Origin: Lucinisca nassula
Lineage: Eukaryota; Mollusca; Bivalvia; Lucinida; Lucinidae
DNA: 64,000 nt
Direction: 5' to 3'
Assembly: GCA_963580285.1 (NCBI GenBank)
Contig: OY757026.1
Coordinates: 81,137,817 to 81,201,816 of the forward strand
A model generated the notes under the pieces. That model did not search any database and had not been told where the DNA came from. It saw nothing but the letters and a program-made list of their open reading frames with translations. The position numbers and the translations under genes are program-made. Of the stretch, positions 9,941 through 21,680 are shown one piece after another; positions within the stretch are counted from its first letter, which is position 1, and every line of letters begins with the position of its first letter.

Positions 9941-11800
9941 ATGCATAGCATAACTAAAGAACCGTGTATGCTAGGGTTTTGAAATTTCATATATGGATTC
10001 CTCATGGAAAATTAGCTGACGCGTGTTTTTTTTTCTCGTCCGGATTATGCCCCCCTTCAAGAGTTATTGCCCTTTGAATTTTTTTTTTAATAAAATCTTG
10101 TCAGCAAAATATCTCAAACACTACTGGAGCTAGAGCCTTGAAAGTTGTTGAGTATATTGGTGGTGATGAGTATATGAACTGATTAACTTGTGACAAAATT
10201 CCGAAAATACTTTGTGAGTTATGGCCCTTTGTCATTTTGGTAATTTGTGCCCATTGTAATGAATGCTAAAAGTGATGCATAGCATAACTTAAGAACCGTG
10301 TATGCTAGGGTTTTGAAATTTCACATATGGATTCCTCATGGAAAATTAGCTGACGCGTATTTTTTTTCTCGTCCGGATTATGCCCCCCTTCAAGAGTTAT
10401 TGCCCTTTGATTTTTTTTTAATAAAATCATGTCTCAAACACTATTGGAGCTAGAGTCTTGAAATTTGTTGAGTATATTGGTGGTGATGAGTATATGAACT
10501 GATTAACTTTTGACAAAATTCCGAAAATACATTGTGAGTTATGGCCCTTTGTCATTTTGGTAATTTGTGCCCATTGTAATGAATGCTAAAAGTCATGCAT
10601 AACATAACTTTAGAACTGTGTATGCTATGGTTTTGAAATTTCATATATGCATTACTAATGGAAAATAAGCTGACGCGTATTTTTTCTCATCTGGATTATG
10701 CCCCTTTCAAGAGTTATTGCCGTTTGAATTTTTTTAATAAAATCTTGTCAGCAAGATATCTCAAAAAGTGTTGGAGCTAGAGCCTTGTAAGTTGGTGAAC
10801 ATATTGGTTGTGATGAGTAGATGGGCTGATTAACTTTTGACAAAATTCCGAAAAACACTTTGTGAGTTATGGCCCTTTGTCATTTTGGTAATTTTGCCCA
10901 TTGTAATATATGCTAAAAGTGATGCATAGCATAACTTTAGAACCGTGTATGCTATGGTTTTGAAATTTCATATATGCATTTCTGATGGTAACACGTATTT
11001 TTTTCTCATCCGGATTATGCCCCCTTCAAGAATTATTGCCATTTGAAGTTTTTTTAATAAAATCTTGTCAGCAAAATATCTCAAAAACTATTATAGCTAG
11101 AGCCTTGAATGTTGGTGAGTACACGTAGATTGGTGTTGGTGAGTAGATGACCTGCTTAACTTTTGACAAAATTCCGAAAAATACTTTGTGAGTTATGGCC
11201 CTTTGTCATTTTGGTAATTTGTGCCCATTACAATGTATGCTAAAAGTGATGCATAGCATAACTTTAGAACCGTATATGCTATTGTTTTGAAATTTCATAT
11301 ATGCATTCCTGATGGAAAATAAGCTGACACGTATTTTTTTTCTCATCCGGATTATTCCTCTTTCCAGAGTTATTGCCCTTTGAAGGTTTTTTAATATAAT
11401 CTTGTCAGCAAGATATCTCAAAAACTGTTATAGCTAGAGTCTTGAAAGTTGATGAAAAGATCGGTGGTGATGAGTAGATGACCTGATTAACTTTGACAAA
11501 ATTTGAGTTATGGCCCTTTGTCATTTTGGTAATTTGTGTCTATTGTAATATATGCTAAAAGTGATGCATTCCATAACTTTAGAACTGTGTATGCTATGGT
11601 TTTGAAATTTCATATATGCGTTCCTGATGGAAAATAAACCTGACTCGTATTTTTTTTCATCTGGATTAACTTAAGAACCGTGTAAGCTAGGGTTTTGAAA
11701 TTTCATATATGGATTCGCTGTGGAAAATTAGCTGACACATATTTTTTTCTCATCCGCATTATGCCCCTTTCACAAGTTATTGTCCTTTGATTTATTTGTT
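9941..11800. repeat. About 325-bp tandem repeat array
   Basis: Units start at the atgcatagcataact block at 9941, 10275, 10595, 10922, 11249 and 11564 (spacings 334, 320, 327, 327, 315), plus a partial unit near 11660. Each unit carries gttttgaaatttcatatatg, tcatccggattatgcccc and gagttatggccctttgtca. No coding potential. Confidence 0.9.
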
Positions 11801-12048
11801 AGCATAACCTTGGGGCCAAGGCCACACACTTTGAATTATTATTGTAATCATGGTAATTTTCGGTTTTATTGGACGGGTTTTTCAAAAATTCCGTCCTTTA
11901 AAATAGCGATGTCCGGTTGGGTGGTTGGGCAGGTGGATGGGCATTTTTTATTATATTTTTGTGTTGTTTTTTTCTACATAAACACATATAAACAGAGATT
12001 ATACCCCTACACAAAAGTTGATATGGGGTGGGGATATGCCATTTGTCC

Positions 12049-13885
12049 TGTACATACATAAATATATGCATGCATACATCGCTACCCTACCCTACCCCAC
12101 GCTTCCCCACTCAAACTCACCCACCCCACCCCACCACACTACACCCCACCCTAACCAACCCCACCATGCCCCACCCTACAACACCCCACCACACCCTGCC
12201 CCACCCCACACACACATGCATGCAGTCATGCACAAATCCTTTGTTGACTAGGAATATTTTTTTTGTCTTTTTCTTCATAAACACATAACACAGAAATTAA
12301 ACCCCTACACAAAAGTTGATAGTGGGTGGTGATATGCCATTTGTCCTGTACATACATAAATACATGCATGCATATATTCCTACCCTACCCTACTCCACAC
12401 CACCCCACCCCACCCAGCCCATCACATGACACCCTACCCCACAACACCCCACCCCTAGACAACACACCTCAACTCGGCCCACTCCAATTACACATGCATG
12501 CATGCACACACACATGCATTTACACTCAAACATGCATGCTCATACACAATCACTCATTTATGCTTGCACACCCGCATACAAACACACATGCATGCATGCA
12601 CACACACACTGATGCTTGCATGCATACATGCAGGTACTCACAAATGCATGTATGCATGTACACAAATATGCATGCATGCACACTTATGGACCCACACAAT
12701 GTCATGCACACACATGCATGCACATGCAGGCATGCACACTTATGCACTCACACATGCACACAAACACACACACACACAAACAAACACACACACACACACA
12801 CAAACATGCATAAATACATGCATGCATATATTCCTACCCTACCCCACCCCACCCCACCGACCCTACCACATGACATCCTACCCCACAACACCCCACCCCA
12901 CGACAACCCACCTCAACCCGGCCCACAACACTTACACATGCATGCATGCACACACACATGCACTTACACTCAAGCATGTATGCTCATACACAATCACTCA
13001 TTTATGCGTGCACATCCACATACAAACGCACATGCATGCATGCACACACTGATGCTTGCATGCATACATGCAGGTACTTACACATGCATGCACACTTATG
13101 GATCACACAGGCCCACACACACATGCATGCACATGCAGGCATGCACACTTATGCACTTACACATGCACACACACAAACATGCATGCACATGAAGGCATGC
13201 ACTCACGCATTAATGCATGCCATAAGAAAACATGCATCCACACATGCACTCAGGCATGCACCCATGAAATGCACTCACAATCACACATGCATGCGCTCAT
13301 GCATGTACACATGCATACACTCACAAACACGCACATACACATGTATGCTTTCATGCATGCATGTACGCCCACATACAAACATGCATGCACTCACGCATGC
13401 ATGCACTCACACATGCATGTATGTGTACCCACATGCAAACATACATGCACACATGTATGCGCTCACAGATGCATACATGCACCCATAAATGCTTACACAC
13501 ATGCATGCACTCATGCATGAAGACACACATGCATGCATGCATGCATACACACATGCATGGTTTTATGTATGCATGCAAACATGCAAGCACACATGCACTT
13601 ATACATGCATACACAAATTCATGTATTCACAGTTGCATGCATGTACATACATGCATGCATGCTCTCATGCATGAACACTCACATGCATCCATCCATCCAT
13701 GCACACACATGCATGCATCCATGCACACACATGCATGCATGCACATGCATGCCTGCATCCATGCATACATGCACTCCCACATGCAAACATGCATGTACTC
13801 ATGCATGCATATACACATGCATGCATATATATACACACAAACATGCAATCCCAACACAAACACACACACACACATGTATATTTTC
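12049..13885. repeat. TGCA-rich minisatellite with CCACC blocks
   Basis: Dominated by alternating purine-pyrimidine octamers (tgcatgca, acacacac, catgcatg), favourable for Z-DNA and cruciforms. Larger blocks repeat: a tacataaatacatgcatgc / ctaccctaccc / caccccacc segment occurs near 12050, 12355 and 12810. Long ORFs here encode only His/Cys/Thr/Ala repeats and are not genes. Confidence 0.9.
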
Positions 13886-14527
13886 ATCAATCATTTAGGA
13901 ATTGAAACTTCAATGCAAGTATCCATTTCTGACCTTGACCCACATTTTATGGTTCACTGACTTTGTAAAATAGTGTCACAACTCTAACGTTCACCCTGAT
14001 GTAAGAGTCTGTTTTTAAGAGTTTCATTGATGATACTTGGTACATGCTTGCAACTAGGAGTGAAATTTTTATGCAGGCATCCATGTTTGACCTTGACCTA
14101 GATTACATGGTTTGGTGACTTAGCGCCCCCACATGCGCGACATAGCCTTCGGCGGAGTTCTTGTTGTATGTTTTTGAGTCTTTAACAATATTTGTGGAAT
14201 ATTTTGCCATCTAGGGACAAGCAAAGGTTGGGGGCATTGTGTTTTACAAACACCATTTCTAGTTTCTATTTTTAAATACGATTTTTATTTTCACCTTTTG
14301 TGAATTCAGCGTATCATCGAAAAATAACAATTAATCTCTATTTGTTAGATGTCAATTATTTTCTTATTGGTTTTGGTTTTACGGCTCTTTCAAGAAATTT
14401 TCACTTATATTGAGCCTATCGTTAATAACCGGAGTACCCGGAGATGTTTGTCAGAAAGTCGTGCACGTTTTTATGTCATTCAGACGTTGATGACGTCACC
14501 TTCAGCAACGTTAATAAAGCATTCGAA

Positions 14528-16112
14528 GCCAGACCATACAAAGCACGGTTTATTGCAAACCGTCACTGAACTACCAAATTATTAACTTCATGGTTTACTG
14601 CCGTAAAAAAAACATGTGATTAAATATTGAATTATCAGGGATAAATATGTTTTAGCCTATAAAAATCTATTGAAGTTTTAAATTAATTGAAATCCAGACG
14701 TTTTCATGCTTCAATTATGCCTACTTATGGTTTTTCCACTCTCTACACTACACTTCATCGTCATACTATAAAACAAAAATTTAAATATTTAATTAAATGG
14801 GCATTTCATAGAGAAGATTCCCTCTATCTTGCATGTCATGTAAGGAATGTTTTTGTTGTTTTTTTTTTACTTCTGCAGAGCATACAAAATATACTTTATG
14901 GTCATATCAGAAAGTGTGTGAAGCTCTCACCTTTCTACTTGACAATATAAACATAAATTTTGGTACTAAGTTATTTAGACAAATTGTGGGTTTTCCAATG
15001 GGTACGAACTGTGCATCTCTTGTGGCTGATTTGTTGTTTTGTTTTTGTTTTTTGTTTCTATGAAAGAGGCCCGCCTCGGAAGCTCAGTCGGATGCGCGTC
15101 TGACTGGTGACCAGGAGAACGCGGGTTCGATACCTGCCGGGGTCGGCAACATTCTTTCGTGGAGATTAATCATGAAATCTTTTCTCTACGGTCATTCTCC
15201 CCCTTCAACTGATTTAAGAAGGGCAGTTGCCAGTTTCTGGCGAAAAAATGTGCACTGTACTGGTTAACCGCTTACGTATAAGCTTGCCCAGGAAAAGTGT
15301 AGATAGGTAAACTGACCGGCTCAAAACTGACCTAAAATAGTGTTGACTGGGCCGTTAAACTCCAAAACAAAACAAACAAATCAATGGAATAGACTTCATG
15401 GTGCGTCTTTCAGTTGAAAACCAATCTGAGGCCTATATCTCGACTTCTAGATATCTGGATGATTGATTAAATATTGACAATACCTGTTTCGATGGTTTGA
15501 TCAATCAAATTTAGCATCCCCGCCCCCGAGAACTTCAGTTAAACAAAGCAACTTCTTCTGATACCGCGGCCACGTATTTGAATTTACATCTGTCGTCTAT
15601 TGTAGATGTTTTTGTTTCCCGCAAAATGTATGATACGCATGATGGGTTTGATTTTGTGATTGTAAATTTTCTTTTTTAGGGGGTGGTGATGTTCCTCGCG
15701 CGGCATCCTATGGTGATTATGTTTCGCATTTAATTCGATTTCCCAGAGTGTCTAGTCATGTAACTGACTTTAACTTCGTAATAAATTGTTAACTGCTAAA
15801 CTTCTTAATCATGGTCATGGGTATCATGAACTACGCAAAGCCTTTTCTAAATTTTATAGACATCATTCCGATTTAATATCGAAATTCAATGATAGACATA
15901 AATCTCTTCTGCAACCAAGGTCTATCGGAGCCCGAATTTTATGGTGACTAAGTATATAAATTCAGAAAAATACATACATGCAAACTTGCAATGATTTCAG
16001 TACCCAATTTCGTAAAACCATTATTCGATTTAAAAAATCGGATACAACCTAAATGTTATACAACAGACTGCATGTATGGTAGCTAACCCAGTCACGGTTG
16101 ATAATAGTTTAT
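14528..16112 (+). pseudogene. PLE-B reverse transcriptase remnant
   Basis: Decayed plus-strand copy of the same RT as PLE-A. Recognisable pieces are a fingers-region fragment near 14528-14680, STLYTTLH near 14740, the VGFPMGTNCASLVADL block near 14985-15035, a decayed YLDD region near 15450, and the closing KFYRHHSD / NPVTV region. A full-length SINE (15068-15384) splits it between the PMGTNC motif and the YLDD region. Several frameshifts and a T-rich expansion are present. A second SINE lies in its tail. Confidence 0.8.
15068..15384 (+). repeat. tRNA-derived SINE S1, full length
   Basis: Head cggaagctcagtcggatgcg (A-box) and gcgggttcgatacctgcc (B-box), a body with catgaaatcttttctc, and a tail of gttaaactccaaaacaaaac. 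It interrupts PLE-B. The flanks atgaaagag / atggaatag could be a decayed target duplication (7 of 9). Confidence 0.85.
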
Positions 16113-16134
16113 ACTCGATTGCGATGAAAGCTCC

Positions 16135-16357
16135 AAGCTTATTGAAGCGCTCTCGAACACTCGTTTAGGGTGTTATCATGGGCGCGAGAGAGAGGCAGTG
16201 AATTGTACGCCACTGCTACCCATTTACACCTGGGTCGAGTGGGGCATTGTCATAACGTGTCTTGCCAAGGACACACCGCGCCTCCGGTGGCCGGATTCGA
16301 ACCCACAACCTATTGATCATAAATCCAACGCGCTAACCACTGACCTATCGAGGCTGA
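16135..16357 (-). repeat. tRNA-derived SINE S7
   Basis: On the minus strand the head reads gataggtcagtggttagcgc with the B-box gggttcgaatccg. A conserved body follows (gtgtccttggcaagacac, gtgtaaatgggtagcag). It is inserted in the tail of PLE-B, which resumes at 16358. Confidence 0.8.
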
Positions 16358-16415
16358 CTCTTTAATTGCACGCCGGTGGGTCAGGTCTCTGATTCTTTGA
16401 TGGTGCCAGTGCAAT
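16358..16415 (+). repeat. PLE-B tail continuation
   Basis: ctctttaattgcacgccggt and gggtcagg follow the SINE and complete the PLE-B tail start. Confidence 0.7.
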
Positions 16416-16716
16416 GTCTCCCCATGATTCATCATAGTGCATATTATATTTCTTGTACACCAGACAAGGAAATCCGTGATTTTACCCTGGGATAGAAATT
16501 TATGTTCTGACCCCAAAATCGAATATAATCTCGTGTTTGATAAATGCACTGGTTGATTACGACCTCGTATGCGCCGTCGTTAAGGTTGATGTCAAAGCAC
16601 GTTACGTGACGTCACTAAACATTCCTGCAGTGTGATCACAATATGGCGGACGTCGGTAACCGAAGTGACTGCAGCATTAAAAATCCGCGCTAAGAAATGG
16701 TAGGTATGCAAGAAAC

Positions 16717-16855
16717 AGAATCCTATATGGGTGTGAGGGATGGATAGAAAAATTCGTCCCTCGGGATCACTGTCCGGCATCACTCGGCAAGCTTCGTGAT
16801 GCCGGACAGTGATCCTCGGGACGGATTTTTCCATCCACCCCTCACACCCATATAA
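16717..16855. repeat. Long hairpin with CTCGGCAAGC tip, copy 1
   Basis: Arms of about 55-60 bp (tatgggtgtgaggg ... and complement) meet at atcactcggcaagcttcgtg. The tip is shared with the hairpin at 18456, whose arms are unrelated. Confidence 0.85.
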
Positions 16856-17064
16856 GATTGTTATATTCTACGGAATCATTGAGGCCATTCTGGTTACTTT
16901 GAAAATCGAATATCACTTAAGCCGATGCTAGCAGGCGTATGCAGCCTTGCAAACTATATTGCTATGTATGAAAAGACCCAATAAAACCGAGACTCCGATT
17001 TTCATTCTTTTAAGTGCCCTTTTTTCCAAAGGTAATCTTCCAGCTTTTTATTTTATATATGTAA

Positions 17065-17222
17065 TTTTGGTTGGGGCCTGGAGCTGTGTCTCCGGATGGG
17101 CCCATCGGAGTCTAACTGTTGGTATTCTTTTGCTCCAGTTTTTCATTGGTTAATTGCTGTCGAGTAATCTCTGTGGTTGCTTGATTTTTGTGTTCTCGGA
17201 GATGTTGCACTGATGAGTTAGG
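17065..17222 (+). repeat. PLE tail fragment
   Basis: Contains the gggcccatcggagtctaact, tcttttgctccag and gatgttgcactgatgagtta blocks in plus orientation, abutting an opposite-strand tail. Confidence 0.75.
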
Positions 17223-17230
17223 AAATAGAA

Positions 17231-17800
17231 GTGAAGTCAATGATCAGGAATCGATATAATTAACCCACAGCTCCCATCTGAGACTCTCAAGGGAAAGAAA
17301 CACAAACATTAAGGGGAATGGGAACACCTGGCAGAATTTTCCGCCATTTTTTAAAGGGAGACAACTTTCGGGACTTCCTGTTTGCTTTTCTATAAGCTCT
17401 GACACACAGAAAAAGGGGTCAACTTTTAAAGAAATTCTTTCCTTTAATAGTTGGCTCCTATTGACATCGGAGACAAAAATACTTTTGCAGGAGTTGCCTC
17501 CCCTGAAGGTGTACCCATTCCCCTTAAATGGAAACATCAGAAAGACAAGGCCAAAAAGACGGTCACTTTCCCACAAAATGGCCAATTGGCAATCCAAAAC
17601 AAAAAGATATATTAATCGATACACACACTCAAAGTTAAACCATAACAAAAATAAACCGCGGCAGAAGAAACACATTGGAACGGTCAGCGAAAAGAATTTC
17701 ACTGGGGGTGGGGGTGGACTTAAATCGATTTTACGTGGTCACAGTCCTCGACCTTGATTCCGTCGCGATTTAGACAAACTGTTTGTTCAGTCCGCATGAA
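17231..17800 (-). repeat. Solo PLE 3' tail with nested MITE
   Basis: Complete tail in minus orientation, interrupted at a TTAA by a 211-bp MITE and ending near the tccgcatgaaggcttccta block. Confidence 0.85.
17313..17523. mobile_element. 211-bp MITE with TTAA duplication (piggyBac-like)
   Basis: Termini ggggaatgggaacacct and the complement of aggtgtacccattcccc (one mismatch in 17). TTAA lies at 17309-17312 and 17524-17527. The TTAA target is the hallmark of piggyBac-type elements. No transposase. Confidence 0.85.
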
Positions 17801-18129
17801 GGCTTCCTAACTCTTTATTTAGCCTCCGTGCTGACTTAACAGAAACAAGGGGGGGTGACTGCATAAAATCGATTATAGCCCCCTCCCCGCTTCCCCCCCC
17901 CCCCCCAGCGCCCCTTAAAATTCATTTTTAATGAACGTTCCAAGGCTGTTGTTCTGTTTTGGTTATTATTGTTATAGTTTGTCTTTAAGATACATGCGTT
18001 GCTGGTATCTTCTAATTTTGGATAGCCGTTTACCATGGCTTGCCAGTTATGACGTTTTCATTATAGTGAAAAAATAAAAGTGTAGCCCATGATCAGATAT
18101 CAATACAATTTTATCAGTTACCCCTTATA

Positions 18130-18215
18130 TAAATTGTATTGTAACACGTTGACCTGATAAAGACATGCTATCTCAGGACAAGGGAGCTTTATCAGGTCAA
18201 CGTGACGTTGCACTT
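18130..18215. repeat. Hairpin TTTATCAGGTCAACGTG
   Basis: cacgttgacctgataaa and tttatcaggtcaacgtg are perfect inverted repeats separated by about 28 bp. Confidence 0.8.
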
Positions 18216-18455
18216 TTACGAATGACCCGTACTACTGGAAATATTGGCAAAAATGTTTTAAATACTGGAAAAACTGGAGAAAAAAATACATAAAAATATC
18301 ATAGGAAAAATTACGATCGGATGATACTAAATATATGGACCGATGAATGTTGGGACGAACTGAGGACTATCGATAACCTATCGTACATTGCATATTTAAA
18401 GAGTGTACAAGGGGTTAAACTTATAAATAGAATACTAGATTTGTGTTATTTGATA

Positions 18456-18562
18456 TCAAGTTTATCAGGCTCGGCTTCGAGAACGCGTGTAGGATCGCTC
18501 GGCAAGCCTCGTGATTCTACACGCGTTCTCGATGCCTTGTCTGATAAACTTGATATCAAAAA
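18456..18562. repeat. Long hairpin with CTCGGCAAGC tip, copy 2
   Basis: Arms tgatatcaagtttatcagg ... cgagaacgcgtgta and complement meet at gatcgctcggcaagcctcgt. The tip matches that at 16.8 kb; the arms do not. Confidence 0.85.
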
Positions 18563-18597
18563 ACACAAACCTGGTATTCTCTATACCTCACACCTCC

Positions 18598-18800
18598 TAT
18601 TAGAGACGCCAAAGGGAAAGAAACACGAACCTGAAGTGACTAAACCTCGATGAAAAAATCACTAGCGGATAACCGAAGGGACAGTTACTTTCCCGCAAAA
18701 TGGGCAAACGGCTATCCAAAATATAAAAATATTGCAAAGACAAACTATAACTAATAATAATAAAGCACAGCAGAAGAACCACCTTGGAACGGTCAGAAAA
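18598..18800 (-). repeat. Solo PLE tail, partial
   Basis: Contains the terminal gacgccaaagggaaagaaac block through the ccttggaacggtca block, minus orientation, truncated before the homopolymer tract. Confidence 0.75.
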
Positions 18801-19250
18801 AAATACTAGGTGGGGCCTTTATGTTGGCGTATCTTGCCCTTCGTCGTCGTGGATGCGGGGTGTGAGATATTTGTATAGATTTCTGATAATTGCCATGACC
18901 TCTGTTTTTCAACTCATGATAACTCCTGGTGGCTTGACATAAAAGACATTTTAGCCAATCTGTGCTAAGCAACATGGTCTTTCCTGTTACAACCCTCACA
19001 GTACTACCGGTCCTATTTGCATTGCTACCTCGATCAGCAAATTGTTTGGTGTTTGTGATTTACGTGCCACATGTATATATTCCCCAACTTGGGCTAATAG
19101 GGAGGAGCTGGAGCAAAATATTCGGTGAATGACGGCATTGTGAAATACTTTGCAGAGAGAGAGAGAGAGAGATCATTTACAACCTGTAAGAAGGAGATGG
19201 AATCCTCTTTAATTATATAGGACAAACATCAGTAAAAGGAAGTACATTTT

Positions 19251-19553
19251 TTTGTTTGTATTGGAGTTTTACGGCCCAGTCAACACTATTTAGGTCATTT
19301 TTGAGCCTGTCAGTTTACCTATCAACACTTTCCTGGGCAGGCTTATACGTAAGCGGTTAACCAGTTCAGTGCACATTCTTTCGCCAGAAACTGACAACTG
19401 CCCTTCTTGAATCAGCGGAAGGGAGAGAATGACAGTAGAAAAGATTTCAGGATCAATCTCCACGAAAGAATGTTGCCGACCCCGGCGGGAGTCGAACCCG
19501 CGACCTCCTGATCACTAGTCAGACGCGCATCCGACTGAGCCACTGAGGCCGGC
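19251..19553 (-). repeat. tRNA-derived SINE S1, copy 2
   Basis: Near full length, minus orientation: B-box complement gggagtcgaacccgcgac, head at the right end, T-rich complement of the tail at the left. Confidence 0.85.
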
Positions 19554-20489
19554 AAAAGGAAGTACAACTTATTCAGTTTGTGACAAGAGACACAGGATAA
19601 TTAAGAGCTAATGGTGAATAGTTGGTCACGGTAGTCGAAAGCATGTCGCCCAATGAACAGGTAGACATGCAGTAAGTGTAGGTGACATCTTTAGATGCCA
19701 TTTACAGATTATACCACTACTCTTGGCAAAGGGAAAAAGAAAAAATGACGAAGGCGTGGCCATACAGGGGTCTTTACACTACATTAAACCTCATTAAAAA
19801 GCATCGTAAATTATTTTTATAGCTCAGTACAGATTAACCCATTTTGTACCGGGAACACCAAAACGGGTAATTGGCAAACAGTGCAGGCCAAGATCAGTCG
19901 CCGCAGAACGTTTAGCCTTTTTCCAAAGAAGGTTTGCAGAAAATACAACCTGACATCCCTATAGCAGTCGCATCATTTATAAATAAACTAGGGGAGAACA
20001 ATCAAAAATATCGATGACGTTGCGGGTGAGCCCGGGTATAACCCCTGACTACCGCGGTAACTGGACATTTCGTCCGGAAGATCATCACAAAACCGGGACG
20101 ATTCGTCCTTGTCAATCCCGTTTTTACTCTACGAGTATATGGTTGTCCTAAGTAGGGATAGGAAACGGAGAATTAAATGGCAACCATTTTATTGATACGT
20201 TGTTAATTAGCTGCCACTTTTGAATAGAAACATTTTTACAACAGATACTGGTCGTTTTGTTTAAACGATGAAAACAATTTTTGGTGACCATACAGGCCCT
20301 TAATACCCTTGACTTACGCTGATAATGTACAAATGTACAAAATCTAGGTACCGGTTGTTTATACTGTAGCATGGATAGAAGCCTCCCTGTGACGTTAGAA
20401 GGCAGTGTAAAACATCTGGACTGTGCTCGTGCACTGGGGCATTGGCAAACAGTGGTTATATACTGAGACACCGCATAACGCGGTGCTGA

Positions 20490-20640
20490 TCAGGTTAGGC
20501 TCACTGATGAGGCCTAATTGGCCGAAACGAGCTAGTCCGGCCCAGAAAACATGTACACTTCATATTATCCAGTTCTTTGGTGTATTCCAAAGTGGTGCTT
20601 CCAAAGGATAACTCTTTTATAGAACATATTTTACACTGCT
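20490..20640 (-). repeat. Fragment of the 255-bp repeat
   Basis: Inverted match to the unit at 6.0-6.8 kb: ggcctaattggccgaaac, tggtgtattccaaag, aaaggataactcttttatag. Confidence 0.75.
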
Positions 20641-20700
20641 TGGTTAAAAATATTGAAACTAAAGTTTAACCGAACAGATCAATTCTCAGTTCAGGGAGAC

Positions 20701-20872
20701 GCCTCCGAGGTGCAGTGGTTACGCTACTCGCCTTTTAAACCAGGGTCGCAGGATCGATCCTGGGCTTCTCCAGACTTTCGGATGAGTCTTTAAATCGAGG
20801 TCCCGTCTCCGTATGACCTTAGCTGTTGGTGGGACGTAAAACTCAAACACTCACTCACTCAGTTCAGGACCC
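20701..20872 (+). repeat. tRNA-derived SINE S3
   Basis: A-box ggtgcagtggttacgct, B-box ggatcgatcctgg, short body and a (CACT)n tail. Confidence 0.8.
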
Positions 20873-20968
20873 TTCTCCCAACCTACACACAGAAACAACC
20901 GATTTACCAGTTCAGAGAAATTCGGCTATTTAGACCACCTAAAATTAAGACTGATTCTACTTTAAAAT

Positions 20969-21262
20969 GCTCCGGGAACGGGAGGTCACGGGTTCGATCC
21001 CGGGCTGCGACATACCAAAGTCGTTTAGAATGGTACTAGCTGCTCCTCGCTTGGCACTCAGACTTACGGGGTAGAGCTAGGACTGGCCGACCCAGTGTCA
21101 GGATAATGTGACTGGGTGTGGTATCATGCAATGTGTCCGGGGCATGATACTTCAGTAAGCCAGCACTATAAAAGTGAGCATTGAGCCGTCTGTCGCAACC
21201 AGACACCGTCGTGATATGACTGAAAATTTTTTGAAAGCGACGTTAAACCCGAATTCACACAC
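20969..21262 (+). repeat. tRNA-derived SINE S4
   Basis: B-box cgggttcgatcccgg at the head and tail gcgacgttaaacccgaattc. Its 3' end (caccgtcgtgatatgactga) is also fused into the tandem array at 37.6-38.2 kb. Confidence 0.75.
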
Positions 21263-21270
21263 ATACTACT

Positions 21271-21484
21271 AGTACAGTGAATTTCCGCTATTAAGACCAC
21301 CTAAAATTAAGACTAATTCTACTATAAAATGCTTAGTTTGACGGGTGCACTTAATCTTTCTTTGCGTTTTCTGCCCACAGTATCCTCTTGCCAGGGACCA
21401 CCTTTGGGACTGTTCAAAAGTGGTCTTAAAGACCACTTTTGAACAGTCCCAAAGGTGGTCTTAATATAGGAATTTTACTGTACT
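21271..21484. mobile_element. 214-bp MITE, AGTACAGT termini
   Basis: Long imperfect terminal repeats (agtacagtgaatttccgc / complement of taggaattttactgtact), plus an internal perfect hairpin ggactgttcaaaagtggtc. A truncated head of the same element lies at 20905-20962, directly before SINE S4. Confidence 0.8.
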
Positions 21485-21489
21485 CTCAT

Positions 21490-21680
21490 TTCTTTGATTA
21501 TTGTTCTTGTTCGTCTTTACTTGTGTGTGTTGTTAATATCTTATTATTTTGGATAGCCGTTTGGCATTTTTGTGGGAAAGTGACTGTCCTTTTGGTTTTC
21601 TGCCTGTGGCGTTTTCGTTATAGTGGCGCTAATTTAAATTCGTGTTTCTCTCCCTTGATGTCTTAGATGGAGGCGTGAGG
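21490..21680 (+). repeat. Solo PLE tail, decayed
   Basis: Matches ttattttggatagccgtttg, tgtgggaaagtgactgtcc and tctctcccttgatgtctta of the tail. Confidence 0.7.

Larger units (their letters stand above)
9847..14264. repeat. Composite satellite element, about 4.4 kb
   Basis: Near its ends are related inverted blocks (tatgtccccaactttg at the left; complement of caaaggttgggggcatt at the right). Outside them lies the direct repeat accatttctagtt (9847-9859 and 14252-14264). The interior is, in order, a hairpin with a (GTCC)n run, a 325-bp tandem array, a single-copy segment (11807-12040), a TGCA minisatellite and a closing segment with gccttcggcggagttctt. Inference: one amplified non-coding unit, possibly a non-autonomous DNA element. 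The right direct repeat is about a dozen bases away from the inverted block, so it may not be a true duplication. Confidence 0.5.

Noticed and set aside
9941..11800. Regular repeats as a CRISPR-like array
   Set aside because: Units of about 325 bp are contiguous with no variable spacers, in a eukaryotic genome.
12018..13960. Many long ORFs rich in Met-His-Ala-Cys-Thr repeats on both strands
   Set aside because: They are translations of the TGCA/ACAC minisatellite; every frame is open because the repeat lacks stops.
15068..15140. tRNA-like sequences (also at 4874, 19553, 20701, 20969, 49998) as real tRNA genes
   Set aside because: Each is followed by a shared SINE body and tail, and pairing of the acceptor stem is poor; they are SINE heads.
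16592..16834. 80-codon minus ORF
   Set aside because: Runs through the arm of a long palindrome; reading frame is a by-product.
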